Shown here piece by piece: positions 18,085 to 26,685 of a DNA stretch of 64,000 nt. The position numbers and the translations under genes are program-made. Under the pieces are notes generated by a model, which was not told where the DNA came from, did no database searches, and was given only the letters and a program-made list of their open reading frames with translations. How positions within the stretch are numbered: the stretch's first letter is position 1; every line of letters starts with the position of its first letter. Origin of the DNA: G965267425 sp965267425 (GTDB taxonomy: Bacteria > Bacteroidota > Bacteroidia > Flavobacteriales_E > Vicingaceae); NCBI GenBank assembly GCA_965267425.1, contig OZ253959.1, positions 2,542,001-2,606,000 on the forward strand, read 5' to 3'.

Positions 18085-18115
18085 CAAAAGTATGTGAATA
18101 ATAGCAACAAGCTAA
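18085..18115 (-). promoter_or_regulatory. Promoter of murF-alr
   Basis: On the minus strand TTAG (18112-18115), 19 bases and TACTTTTG (18085-18092; perfect TAnnTTTG) lie about 55 bases before the ATG. Confidence 0.55.
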
Positions 18116-18165
18116 GTTAATTCATTGCAGCAAAAAAGCTAACTTTCGAATCCAAAACTATAGCC

Positions 18166-18732
18166 ATGGAACATCTCAAGCAAATGCGAAAGGACATCAC
18201 CAAAGTAATCGATGATATTAAATTTCATTCCGATTCATTAACTCCTTTAGAAAGACTTCCAGTCATCCAATTGAATGTTTTATTGGCAAAAATCCATAAG
18301 CTCAATGACAAAGTTTCAATACTTCTTCATTTGGTTGAAGAAGCCAGTCTTGAGCTAAAAGATGAAATAGCACAAGTGGAAGAAAGTAATGACTCCACCA
18401 ATGGATTGGAAGTTACACAAGAGACATCTGAAGACACTCATGTTTCATCCTCCTCAGAAAACGAAGCACTTGATATCAGTGAGAAACTCAAAAGACAATT
18501 GACTCATGATTTAGGTCAGGCCATAGGAATCAACGAAAAATTCCTTTATGCTCACGAATTATTTGGTGGAGACATGGATGCTTTTATGAATTCAATCAAT
18601 GAAATCAATCAGTTAAGTAGTCTGAATGATGCTTTAACCTATTTGCAAAATCTTCAAACCAATTACAATTGGGATTTGAATTCAGAGCAAGTCAAAAGTT
18701 TTCAACTCTTAGTTGAAGCGAGATTTAAATAA
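18166..18732 (+). CDS. Conserved Bacteroidota hypothetical protein
   Basis: I do not know a function for this 188-residue protein. Residues 1-75 are predicted helical with a heptad-like pattern (LLAKIHKLNDKVSILLHLVEEA). Residues 75-110 form a Ser/Glu/Asp-rich linker. Residues 110-188 are a second helical unit containing DLGQAIGINEKFLYAHELFG and ending SLNDALTYLQNLQTNYNWDL, a pattern I associate with a small conserved family in Bacteroidota. There is no signal peptide or membrane helix, so it is probably cytoplasmic. It is monocistronic: divergent from murF-alr and with its stop one base from the stop of the convergent OmpA gene. A weak -7 element (TAACTTTC at 18140-18147) may drive it. Confidence 0.75.
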   Translation: MEHLKQMRKDITKVIDDIKFHSDSLTPLERLPVIQLNVLLAKIHKLNDKVSILLHLVEEASLELKDEIAQVEESNDSTNGLEVTQETSEDTHVSSSSENEALDISEKLKRQLTHDLGQAIGINEKFLYAHELFGGDMDAFMNSINEINQLSSLNDALTYLQNLQTNYNWDLNSEQVKSFQLLVEARFK

Positions 18733-18733
18733 A

Positions 18734-19951
18734 TTATCTCGGCAAGATGTGAATTTCTACTCGGATATTCTTCATCACATCATTCATGTTTTTGGGGTAA
18801 GGAACAAGCATATCTAATCCCCCTTTCCCAGTGGTTTCAATTCTTCTCTCATCAATTCCATTGTCTGTTAAATGATCGGCAATCATTTCAGCTCGTTGCA
18901 ATGAAAGTTCTTTGGCCGTTCCCTGAAAATTCCATGCAGAACCATGCTTTAATTGATTGTTCGTCTTTTTGATATCTCTACTTCCATTTGTATGTCCTTG
19001 AATTTCAATTCGGACATCATCATTTTCACGCATATAGGCCAACAATCTATCCAATTCACCCTGGGATTCTTCTCTTAACGCATAGGTATTGGGATAAAAG
19101 TGAATATGCTCCAAAACCAATTTGTCTCCAGATCGCAATTCTTCCAGCAGTACTTCATAAACTTCATCATCATAACCAGAAATAATTACGGACTTTGATT
19201 TAAATCCAATGGCGCTCACATCAACTTGATAATCTTCACCTCTTTCCAGCATAATCTGGAAACCATTATCACCACTGCTGAAGGTATTGTATTCGTCTTG
19301 TTTGAATGGATTAAAAAATGACAGGTTAGCAGTTATAGGATGCATGGTGCGCGCATTTTTCACGAAGCCCTTTACCGGAGTAGCATTGTCTCCCGAGTAT
19401 TCCACAACCTCTTCAAAATCAATTTTTACCGCGCGTTGATTGGATTCTTTACACCTTGATTCTACGCTGCTAGCGGTTATAAATTTTTGTGATTCATTGA
19501 TGGTCAGTGTAATGGTATGACCACAATCTCCAGCTTCCAAAGGATAAACTCCCAAATAATACGTATCCCCATCTTTTACCTTAACTGGAAAATTCTCTTC
19601 AAAAGCATACAAATCCAAATCACCTTTCACAAAATTCTTGCAAAAGTTAATACCATCATGAGCGTACAATGTCACATTGTAATGACCATCTCCATTTTCT
19701 GCATCTACCTCAAATTTCAGTTTTCCTGATTCCTGAATGGTCAATTTGTACCAAAAGGTATGCAGGTCATGATCTTTAAAATAGATCTTATCCTCTTCTT
19801 GGTCTTCAAAAACTTTCGACGATACATAAACGGACTTCGGTTGAAGACAATTTATTTTTGAAGTTGTCTGAGCATGGCTTATGTTAATACATATTCCAAT
19901 CAGAATAATCAGCGATATATGAATTCCCGAGTTCCGGGCGGTAAAAGGCAT
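18734..19951 (-). CDS. OmpA C-terminal-domain envelope protein (paralogue 1)
   Basis: The 405-residue protein has a signal peptide (about 1-27, ending SHAQ), a pre-peptidase-like beta-sandwich (about 30-150, including HTFWYKLTIQESGKLKFEVD), a carboxypeptidase-regulatory-like beta domain (about 190-270) and an OmpA/MotB domain (about 280-405) with IEIQGHTNGSRD and KELSLQRAEMIADHL. OmpA domains normally bind peptidoglycan; here the binding Asp after GHT is Asn, while the Arg is kept. It is nine bases downstream of nrdJ and may be co-transcribed with it. A second copy of this layout lies at 39135-40406. Anchoring or structural roles in the periplasm are likely; no partner is evident. Confidence 0.82.
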   Translation of the reverse strand: MPFTARNSGIHISLIILIGICINISHAQTTSKINCLQPKSVYVSSKVFEDQEEDKIYFKDHDLHTFWYKLTIQESGKLKFEVDAENGDGHYNVTLYAHDGINFCKNFVKGDLDLYAFEENFPVKVKDGDTYYLGVYPLEAGDCGHTITLTINESQKFITASSVESRCKESNQRAVKIDFEEVVEYSGDNATPVKGFVKNARTMHPITANLSFFNPFKQDEYNTFSSGDNGFQIMLERGEDYQVDVSAIGFKSKSVIISGYDDEVYEVLLEELRSGDKLVLEHIHFYPNTYALREESQGELDRLLAYMRENDDVRIEIQGHTNGSRDIKKTNNQLKHGSAWNFQGTAKELSLQRAEMIADHLTDNGIDERRIETTGKGGLDMLVPYPKNMNDVMKNIRVEIHILPR

Positions 19952-19960
19952 GTTAAAAAT

Positions 19961-22564
19961 TTAACCACACTTTGAATGTCCACAATTTTTACAATTGAGA
20001 CATCCTTCTTCGTATACTAACGATGGTTCACCGCACTCTGAGCATTCAACATCCTTATCCGGAACCGTACCATCAGGAATGAATTTTTTCAGTGCTCGCA
20101 CAACGCCATTTTTCCATGTGTTTAGTGATTCTTCACTTAAATGAAGATTGGAAACCACATCCACCACATGAGCCAAAGGCATTCCATGACGCAAGACTCC
20201 TGATATCAATTTGGCATAATTCCAAAACTCTTTATCAAAAGATCGTGATAACCCATTGATGGTAATTTTGTAGCCATCTTTGTCCTTGTATTGAAAATCA
20301 TACCGACTCTTTCCTTTTTCATTTCGGTTTTTAATGATCCAACCCTTTTGAACGTAAGAAGGAATCAGGAAGGAATCCTCAGCCTTACCTGTAAAGATTT
20401 CGTAAGGACGATTTTTTATTGTGCCAACAAACGCAATCCATTTCTCATTGTTGTTGTTGAAACGTACAATTTCAGCATCAATGGTCTGAGGTCTCTTCGG
20501 CGCTTTAGTTTCCATTACTTCAACTACTTCCGAAGTTTTTTCTGTTTCAGAAACCAGCACACCGGAACGACTTCCATCTCTGTATACCGTTACACCTTTG
20601 CAACCACTTTTCCACCCGGCCATATATATTTTACCAATCATTTCCTCTGGAATATCCTGAGGGACATTAACGGTAACACTGATGGAATGATCAACCCATT
20701 TCTGAATGCGACCTTGCATTTTCACTTTGTTGACCCAGTCAATATCATTTGCCGTGGCTTTGTAATAAGGTGATTTCTTGATGATCTTATTTAGCTCTTC
20801 TTCAGACAGGGATGCCACCTCGTCCATGTTGTACTTGTTGAGCTCCAACCATTCAGTGAATTTATGATGGAATACATGGTATTCTTCCCAGGAATCTCCA
20901 ACTTCATCTACGAAATCAACTTTTACATTTTTATCGTTCGGATTCACCTTTCGACGTCGTTTGTATGACACCATAAATACTGGCTCAATTCCAGAAGTCG
21001 TTTGGGTCATCAAACTGGTTGTTCCGGTTGGTGCGATGGTAAGCAAAGCAATATTACGTCGACCATATTTCACCATGTCCTTATACAACCCTGCATCTTC
21101 TTTTTTCAATCGTAAGATGAACGGATTTTTCTCTTCACGTACTGAATCATATACTGGAAAACACCCTCTGTCTTTAGCTAATTGAACAGAAGAGCGATAA
21201 ACATTCAAGGCGTATGATTTGTGTACTTTTTCCGAGAAGTCCATGCCTTTATCTGAGCCATATGTCAGACCTAATGCAGCAAGCATATCACCTTCAGCAG
21301 TAATGCCAACGCCGGTTCGTCGGCCTTCCAAACATTTTGATTTGATGTTTTTCCACAATTGTAGTTCCCTTTGTTTCAAGACTTCACTTTCAGGATCACT
21401 TTCAATTTTATCAATGATTTTGTCAATTTTTTCAATTTCCAAATCAACGATATCATCCATGATTCGAAGTGCAAGAGCGGAATGTTCTTCAAACAATTCG
21501 AAATCAAAATCCGCATCATTGGTGAATGCATTATTCACATAACTAAATAGGTTTACGGCCAACAATCTGCAACTATCATATGGACATAAAGGAATTTCAC
21601 CACAAGGGTTAGTAGAAACTGTTTTGAAACCTAAATCCGCGTAGCAGTCAGGTACAGATTCTCTGATAACCGTATCCCAGAACAATATTCCTGGTTCAGC
21701 TGATTTCCAAGCATTGTGAACAATTTTGTCCCAAAGTTTTGATGCATTAACTTCTTGTTTCACACTTGGATTATTTGCATCAATGGGGTATTGCTGCACA
21801 TATTTTTTTCCTGCTTCTATGGCATTCATAAAAGCATCATCTATTTTGACCGATACATTGGCACCTGTCACTTTAGTACCGTCAATTTTTGCATCAATGA
21901 ATCCCTCCGCATCCGGGTGTTGAATCGAAATTGACAACATAAGTGCTCCTCTTCTACCATCCTGGGCTACTTCACGTGTAGAATTTGAATATCGCTCCAT
22001 AAAAGGAACTACACCTGTTGAAGTCAAAGCACTGTTTTTGACAGGTTGTCCTTTAGGTCTCACATGTGATAAATCATGACCAACACCTCCACGTCTTTTC
22101 ATTAATTGAACCTGTTCTTCATCTGTTTTCATAATTCCACCATAAGAATCTGAAGAACCATCGTTTCCAATCACAAAACAGTTAGACAGAGAGGCTACCT
22201 GAAATTCATTTCCCATACCGGTCATAGGACCTCCCTGAGGAACGATGTATTTGAAATCCTTTAAGACCTGATAAATGGCATCTTCTGAAATGGGATTGGG
22301 ATATTTCTTTTCAATTCGCGCCAATTCCCTGGCCATTCTCCTGTGCATGTCATCTGGGTTCTTTTCAAAGATTTCCCCTTGCGAATTTTTTAGCGCATAT
22401 TTATTTACCCAAACACTGGCGGCTAAATCGTCACCATTAAAGTATTCCGTTGAAGATGCTACTGCTTCTTCATACGTATATATCTTACGCTTCTTAGTAT
22501 TTTTTTTAGTTGTCAATTTATCTACATCCGCTGGAGAATCCAGCACTTGCGAGGTCTCTTTCAT
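19961..22564 (-). CDS. nrdJ: Adenosylcobalamin-dependent ribonucleotide reductase (class II)
   Basis: The 867-residue enzyme reduces ribonucleotides to deoxyribonucleotides with a radical made from adenosylcobalamin. SLSNCFVIGNDG supplies the first active-site Cys; TNPCGEIPLCPYDSCRLLAV contains the N-x-C-x-E catalytic motif near residue 315; APTGTTSLMTQTTSGIEPVF lies near 515. The C-terminus (CSECGEPSLVYEEGCLNCKNCG) is a Cys-rich zinc-ribbon-like tail common in this type. There is no N-terminal ATP-cone. Because it needs no oxygen and no NrdB partner it stands alone. The organism must import or make B12 for it. No cobalamin riboswitch was found in the 239-base region upstream. Confidence 0.95.
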   Translation of the reverse strand: MKETSQVLDSPADVDKLTTKKNTKKRKIYTYEEAVASSTEYFNGDDLAASVWVNKYALKNSQGEIFEKNPDDMHRRMARELARIEKKYPNPISEDAIYQVLKDFKYIVPQGGPMTGMGNEFQVASLSNCFVIGNDGSSDSYGGIMKTDEEQVQLMKRRGGVGHDLSHVRPKGQPVKNSALTSTGVVPFMERYSNSTREVAQDGRRGALMLSISIQHPDAEGFIDAKIDGTKVTGANVSVKIDDAFMNAIEAGKKYVQQYPIDANNPSVKQEVNASKLWDKIVHNAWKSAEPGILFWDTVIRESVPDCYADLGFKTVSTNPCGEIPLCPYDSCRLLAVNLFSYVNNAFTNDADFDFELFEEHSALALRIMDDIVDLEIEKIDKIIDKIESDPESEVLKQRELQLWKNIKSKCLEGRRTGVGITAEGDMLAALGLTYGSDKGMDFSEKVHKSYALNVYRSSVQLAKDRGCFPVYDSVREEKNPFILRLKKEDAGLYKDMVKYGRRNIALLTIAPTGTTSLMTQTTSGIEPVFMVSYKRRRKVNPNDKNVKVDFVDEVGDSWEEYHVFHHKFTEWLELNKYNMDEVASLSEEELNKIIKKSPYYKATANDIDWVNKVKMQGRIQKWVDHSISVTVNVPQDIPEEMIGKIYMAGWKSGCKGVTVYRDGSRSGVLVSETEKTSEVVEVMETKAPKRPQTIDAEIVRFNNNNEKWIAFVGTIKNRPYEIFTGKAEDSFLIPSYVQKGWIIKNRNEKGKSRYDFQYKDKDGYKITINGLSRSFDKEFWNYAKLISGVLRHGMPLAHVVDVVSNLHLSEESLNTWKNGVVRALKKFIPDGTVPDKDVECSECGEPSLVYEEGCLNCKNCGHSKCG

Positions 22565-22710
22565 CTTGTAATCTTTGATAGGTTTGACTTGGTAAACGAT
22601 GCATGCAATTTAAATATAGAATCGACCGAAGACCTGTCTTTTGATTTCATTTTATTAACCTCTATTTGTTAACTTCAATTAAAACGCTTTATCAGTGCTA
22701 ATTTCTGTTA

Positions 22711-22718
22711 CAAATTTA
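22711..22718 (-). promoter_or_regulatory. Possible -7 element of the nrdJ promoter
   Basis: TAAATTTG on the minus strand is a perfect TAnnTTTG, but no TTTG is found at the usual spacing. It would give a leader of about 140 nt before the nrdJ ATG. Confidence 0.33.
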
Positions 22719-22747
22719 CCAATCGAATTGCTTTTATACGCTTATTT

Positions 22748-22779
22748 TTTTCCATTTTCCAATATCATCCTTAATTTCG
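22748..22779 (+). promoter_or_regulatory. Possible promoter of the heme operon
   Basis: TTTT (22748-22751), 20 bases and TAATTTCG (22772-22779) match the Bacteroidota consensus with one mismatch in each element, 25 bases before the hemA-hemC ATG. Confidence 0.38.
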
Positions 22780-22803
22780 CCCAACCTCTTTGGTGCATCG
22801 TTA

Positions 22804-24993
22804 ATGAACAGAATAGTAGGAATTGAATTAAGCCACCGATTTGCTCCGATAGCTATCCGGGAACAGCTTGCCTTCAACAAGGATCAAACACGTCAGGCGC
22901 TTAACAAACTGAAGCAAGACTATGACGAAGTTTTTGTACTGTCTACGTGCAATCGTCTATCTGTTTACGCATTTGGTGATGGGTACGATGCCATTGTGAA
23001 ATTCTTCAATGAATTTGGCAATTTTTCAAGCTTTTTATCTGTCATGCCGGACAGTCCAATTGCAGTGCAAAATCTATTTTCTACGGCTGCTGGATTAGAA
23101 TCTCAAGCAATTGGTGAACATCAAATTATAGGACAGATCAAAGAATCTTTGGAGCTTGCCCGTGAAGTAGGTTCAATAGGTCCAGTGTTGGATGAATTGA
23201 TTCGCAAGTCCATTTATGTTGGAAAAAAAGTTCGAAAGGAAACCAATATTGGTAAGTATTCCGCATCATTGGCAACCGTTGGATTTGAGTTAATCAAGAA
23301 GCATCAATTTGATTTGGCCAATTCAAAAGTGCTGTTGATTGGAACGGGAAACATGGCCAATCTTATCGCTACTATTCTCGATAGGGAAAGTATCGGACAG
23401 TTATTTGTAGCCAGTCATCACAATGACAGGGCTGCTGACATGGCTAAAGAATGGAATGGACAACCCATTTCAATGGGAGAATTGCATACAAAAGTATTTG
23501 ATGCAGACATTATCATTGGAGGTACTCAGGGAGAAATAAACATCCTTGCGGAAAAAGAATTGCCGGAAAGCAAATGTACAAGAGCTCGTTTTGCATTGGG
23601 TATTCATTCACCTAAGTTATTTATTGATTTTGGGGTTCCCAGAAATTTCAATGAAGACCTGAAAGAATATGACAATATATCGTTATACGATTTAGACGAT
23701 ATTAAAAAATTGACCTTCGAAAGTTTGGAAAAACGGTACGAAGAAATTCCAAAAGCCAGGAATATTGTCAATGAAGAGGTTGACAATTATGAATCCTGGT
23801 ACGATCATAGAAAAGTAGCACCAGTATTAAAAGCTTATTCCAACAACCTCGATGGCATTCGAGAAGATGCGTTAAAATGGTTATTGCCAAAAATGGGGAA
23901 TCTCGATGCCAAGCAAAAGCAATTGCTTGAACGATACACGCATCGATTGATTCGAAAGATCTCCAAAGAGCCCATAGAAGGCATCAAAAAAATGGGGGGA
24001 AATTTACCGGAACAAGACAACCCCATCAATACGGTCAAAAATTTATTCGACCTGAAAGAAGTAGACATTTACATTCCGAAAAGGAAGGTGATTATTGGTA
24101 GTAGAGGAAGTAAATTGGCGTTGGCACAAGCCAATATGGTCATTGAATCACTGAAAGAAATTGAACCAGGATATCAATTCATTTTGCAAGTTATTCGAAC
24201 AAGTGGTGATGAAGGGAATTTGAATGTTATGGGTGCCTTTACTACGGCAATTCAGAGATCATTATTGGATGGCGTTGTTGACCTTGCCATTCATAGTGCT
24301 AAAGATTTGCCAATTGAGGATGTCAATGGTTTACGCATTTCTGGCATTCCAGAAAGAGAAGATCCCAGGGATGTATTGTTACTCAAAGATAGAGGCACTT
24401 TTGAAGATTTAAAAACAGGTGCAATTGTTGGCACAAGTAGTTTACGTCGTGCTATTCAAATGAAAAAACTAAGACCTGATGTTGAGATCAAACACATTCA
24501 AGGCAATGTAGATTCCCGTATTAAAAAAATGGAATCTGGTGAATATGACGCCATAATATTGGCTGCAGCAGGATTAAACAGACTTCATTTACAAGCCAGA
24601 ATTGATCATTACTTTGATGTACATGATTTTCTTCCCGCAGCTGCCCAAGGTGCTTTAGCTATTGAAACAAGAGATGAAAAAAATCATTTATGGGAATTGG
24701 TTGAGGAACTTAATCATGAACCTACGTCCATTGCTGTTCATGCAGAACGAACAACCCTGAAAAACTTGGGTGGTGGCTGCAATGCACCCATTGGCGTTTT
24801 CGGTGAGTTGTTAAACGATGAGTTTGTTCTTCATGGAAATTACGGAGATGACAACGGAGCTGAATTGGTTTCACACAAGGTAACAGGAAGCATAAAAGAT
24901 TCGGATTTACTGGCCGCTCAATTAGCTTCTAAATTGCAGGATAAATTAAAGCATAATGCGTCATCTGTAGTTCGTGAAGCCGCCTCCAGTTAA
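22804..24993 (+). CDS. hemA-hemC: Fused glutamyl-tRNA reductase / hydroxymethylbilane synthase
   Basis: This 729-residue protein joins two heme enzymes in one frame. Residues 1-415 are HemA: catalytic Cys in VLSTCNRLSVY near 50, GLESQAIGEHQIIGQIK near 100, NADPH fold VLLIGTGNMANLIA near 180, and a C-terminal dimerisation helix region. Residues about 425-729 are HemC: VIIGSRGSKLALAQANM, TSGDEGN, LAIHSAKDLP, HIQGNVDSRIKKM and the dipyrromethane-cofactor Cys in NLGGGCNAPIGVFG near 658. HemA makes glutamate-1-semialdehyde from Glu-tRNA; HemC polymerises porphobilinogen. These are not consecutive steps (HemL and HemB act between them). The junction has no stop or frameshift. It leads the operon with hemD, hemB, hemL and hemE. 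Confidence 0.94.
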   Translation: MNRIVGIELSHRFAPIAIREQLAFNKDQTRQALNKLKQDYDEVFVLSTCNRLSVYAFGDGYDAIVKFFNEFGNFSSFLSVMPDSPIAVQNLFSTAAGLESQAIGEHQIIGQIKESLELAREVGSIGPVLDELIRKSIYVGKKVRKETNIGKYSASLATVGFELIKKHQFDLANSKVLLIGTGNMANLIATILDRESIGQLFVASHHNDRAADMAKEWNGQPISMGELHTKVFDADIIIGGTQGEINILAEKELPESKCTRARFALGIHSPKLFIDFGVPRNFNEDLKEYDNISLYDLDDIKKLTFESLEKRYEEIPKARNIVNEEVDNYESWYDHRKVAPVLKAYSNNLDGIREDALKWLLPKMGNLDAKQKQLLERYTHRLIRKISKEPIEGIKKMGGNLPEQDNPINTVKNLFDLKEVDIYIPKRKVIIGSRGSKLALAQANMVIESLKEIEPGYQFILQVIRTSGDEGNLNVMGAFTTAIQRSLLDGVVDLAIHSAKDLPIEDVNGLRISGIPEREDPRDVLLLKDRGTFEDLKTGAIVGTSSLRRAIQMKKLRPDVEIKHIQGNVDSRIKKMESGEYDAIILAAAGLNRLHLQARIDHYFDVHDFLPAAAQGALAIETRDEKNHLWELVEELNHEPTSIAVHAERTTLKNLGGGCNAPIGVFGELLNDEFVLHGNYGDDNGAELVSHKVTGSIKDSDLLAAQLASKLQDKLKHNASSVVREAASS

Positions 24994-25732
24994 AAAAGTG
25001 CTCATTACCAGACCCGCTGTTTTTTGCGAGGATTTTGCAGACAAAGTCAAAAAAGCAGGATTTGAGCCGGTTATTCTCCCCATGATTCAAACTGAAACTA
25101 TTTTGCCTGATGAATCGGATAGTTCAGAATTGCGTCAATTGAATACCTATGATTGGATCATATTTGCCAGTAGATTAGCTGTATTTCATTTCTTTAAACA
25201 ACTCTCAGATTTTGAATTGACCCTTTCACGTGACGTGAAATTGGCATGCATTGGGAATATTACACAAGCTGAATTGACCAAACACGGATTTGAAGCCGAC
25301 TTTGTCCCCAGCGTTTTTTCAGCCAAAGAGTTTTCCGACTCGTTTGAAAAAGAATCATCCCGCATTTTGATTCCATCTTCAAACATTGCCCCTGATTTTA
25401 TTCGGAAAAAATTATCAGAAAAAGGCCATCAGGTGAATCGGATTAAGATATACAAAACTATCCCTGTTAATTATTCTCATCAAGATTTAACAAATGTGCT
25501 GGGGCAAGGAGTGGATTTCATTACTTTTACCAGCAATTCTACTGTGGACTCATTTTTTGACGAAAACAATGCCAAGGATTACTTGTCAGGAGACGAAAAA
25601 TTCATTGGAATTGGTCCACCGACGGTATATTCGTTACAACAAAGAAAGTTAAAGAGCATCTTTAAGGCGAAACCACATAATGTGGAAGGAATAATTAAAA
25701 CAATTGAGAATCTGACAATTCAAATGAAATGA
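24974..25732 (+). CDS. hemD: Uroporphyrinogen-III synthase
   Basis: The 252-residue product has the two-lobed HemD pattern: VLITRPAVFCEDFADKVKKA at the start, YDWIIFASRLAVFHFF near 55, ACIGNITQAEL near 90, ILIPSSNIAPD near 135, then VDFITFTSNSTVDSFF near 180 and IGIGPPTVYSLQQ near 215. It closes hydroxymethylbilane with D-ring inversion to uroporphyrinogen III. HemD families are poorly conserved, and the operon position between hemC and hemB supports the call. The GTG at 24974 overlaps the end of hemA-hemC by 20 bases; a second GTG at 24998 is a possible start that would remove the first eight residues. Translation is probably coupled. Confidence 0.9.
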   Translation: MKPPPVKKVLITRPAVFCEDFADKVKKAGFEPVILPMIQTETILPDESDSSELRQLNTYDWIIFASRLAVFHFFKQLSDFELTLSRDVKLACIGNITQAELTKHGFEADFVPSVFSAKEFSDSFEKESSRILIPSSNIAPDFIRKKLSEKGHQVNRIKIYKTIPVNYSHQDLTNVLGQGVDFITFTSNSTVDSFFDENNAKDYLSGDEKFIGIGPPTVYSLQQRKLKSIFKAKPHNVEGIIKTIENLTIQMK

Positions 25733-26685
25733 ATTACAGAAGGTTACGAAGCAGTGCGCACATTAGAGAAATGGTACAGGAAACCAGGCTCAACATTGAT
25801 CAATTGATTTATCCTATTTTCATTGAAGAAGGTAGTCAAATCAAAACCGAAATTCAATCCATGCCAGGTGTATACAGGTATTCGCTTGATACCATTGATG
25901 CTGAATTGGACCAGTTATTGCAGTTGGGCATTAAGTCTGTTTTGTTGTTTGGCATTCCACAAAAGAAGGATGACATTGGCAGTGAAAGTTGGAATGATGA
26001 AGGCATTATTCAACAAGCAGCCAGACAAATAAAATCAAGTCATCCCGACTTATATCTCATTTCGGACGTTTGCTTTTGTGAATATACGGATCATGGACAT
26101 TGTGGTGTATTAAAAGGAAACACCGTTGATAATGACCACACGCTAGACAATACTGTCAAACAGGTATTGTCTCATGCAAAGGCAGGAATAGACATGGTTG
26201 CTCCATCCGGCATGATGGATGACGTGGTTGCCGTTATCAGGAATGGATTGGATGAAAATGGTTTCAATCACCTGCCAATTATGAGTTACTCAGCTAAATA
26301 TGCCTCTGCATTTTATGGTCCTTTTAGAGATGCCGCAGATTCTACACCTTCATTTGGCGATAGAAAGTCTTACCAAATGAATCCATCCAATAGAGATGAA
26401 GCCATGCGAGAGGTAGGTAGAGATATTGAACAAGGTGCCGATATTGTTATGGTGAAACCAGCTATGGCTTATTTGGATATTATCAGAGATGTCAAAAATC
26501 ACTTCAATATTCCGCTAGCCGCTTACAATGTCAGCGGAGAATATGCGATGATAAAAGCTGCAGGTGCGAAGGGTTGGATTGATGAGCAAAAAGTCATGAT
26601 GGAAAGTATGATGGCCATCCGTCGATCTGGGGCAGACATCATCATAACTTATTTTGCAAAAGAGATAGCCCAATTACTGAAATGA
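25729..26685 (+). CDS. hemB: Delta-aminolevulinic acid dehydratase (porphobilinogen synthase)
   Basis: The 318-residue enzyme condenses two 5-aminolevulinate molecules to porphobilinogen. Both Schiff-base lysines are visible: MSYSAKYASAFYGPFRDAA near 189 and IVMVKPAMAYLDII near 242. SDVCFCEYTDHGHCGVL near residue 110 is the Cys-containing zinc site typical of Zn-dependent HemB. The length is normal. It starts four bases before the end of hemD (ATGA overlap), as expected for a translationally coupled operon. Confidence 0.96.
   Translation: MNYRRLRSSAHIREMVQETRLNIDQLIYPIFIEEGSQIKTEIQSMPGVYRYSLDTIDAELDQLLQLGIKSVLLFGIPQKKDDIGSESWNDEGIIQQAARQIKSSHPDLYLISDVCFCEYTDHGHCGVLKGNTVDNDHTLDNTVKQVLSHAKAGIDMVAPSGMMDDVVAVIRNGLDENGFNHLPIMSYSAKYASAFYGPFRDAADSTPSFGDRKSYQMNPSNRDEAMREVGRDIEQGADIVMVKPAMAYLDIIRDVKNHFNIPLAAYNVSGEYAMIKAAGAKGWIDEQKVMMESMMAIRRSGADIIITYFAKEIAQLLK

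Noticed and set aside
21219..21542. Plus-strand frame of 107 codons opposite nrdJ
   Set aside because: Ser/Leu-rich shadow of a conserved enzyme, with no promoter or domain of its own.
22565..22803. Cobalamin riboswitch before nrdJ
   Set aside because: No B12 box or long conserved folds were found on the minus strand; only ordinary promoter-like sequences.
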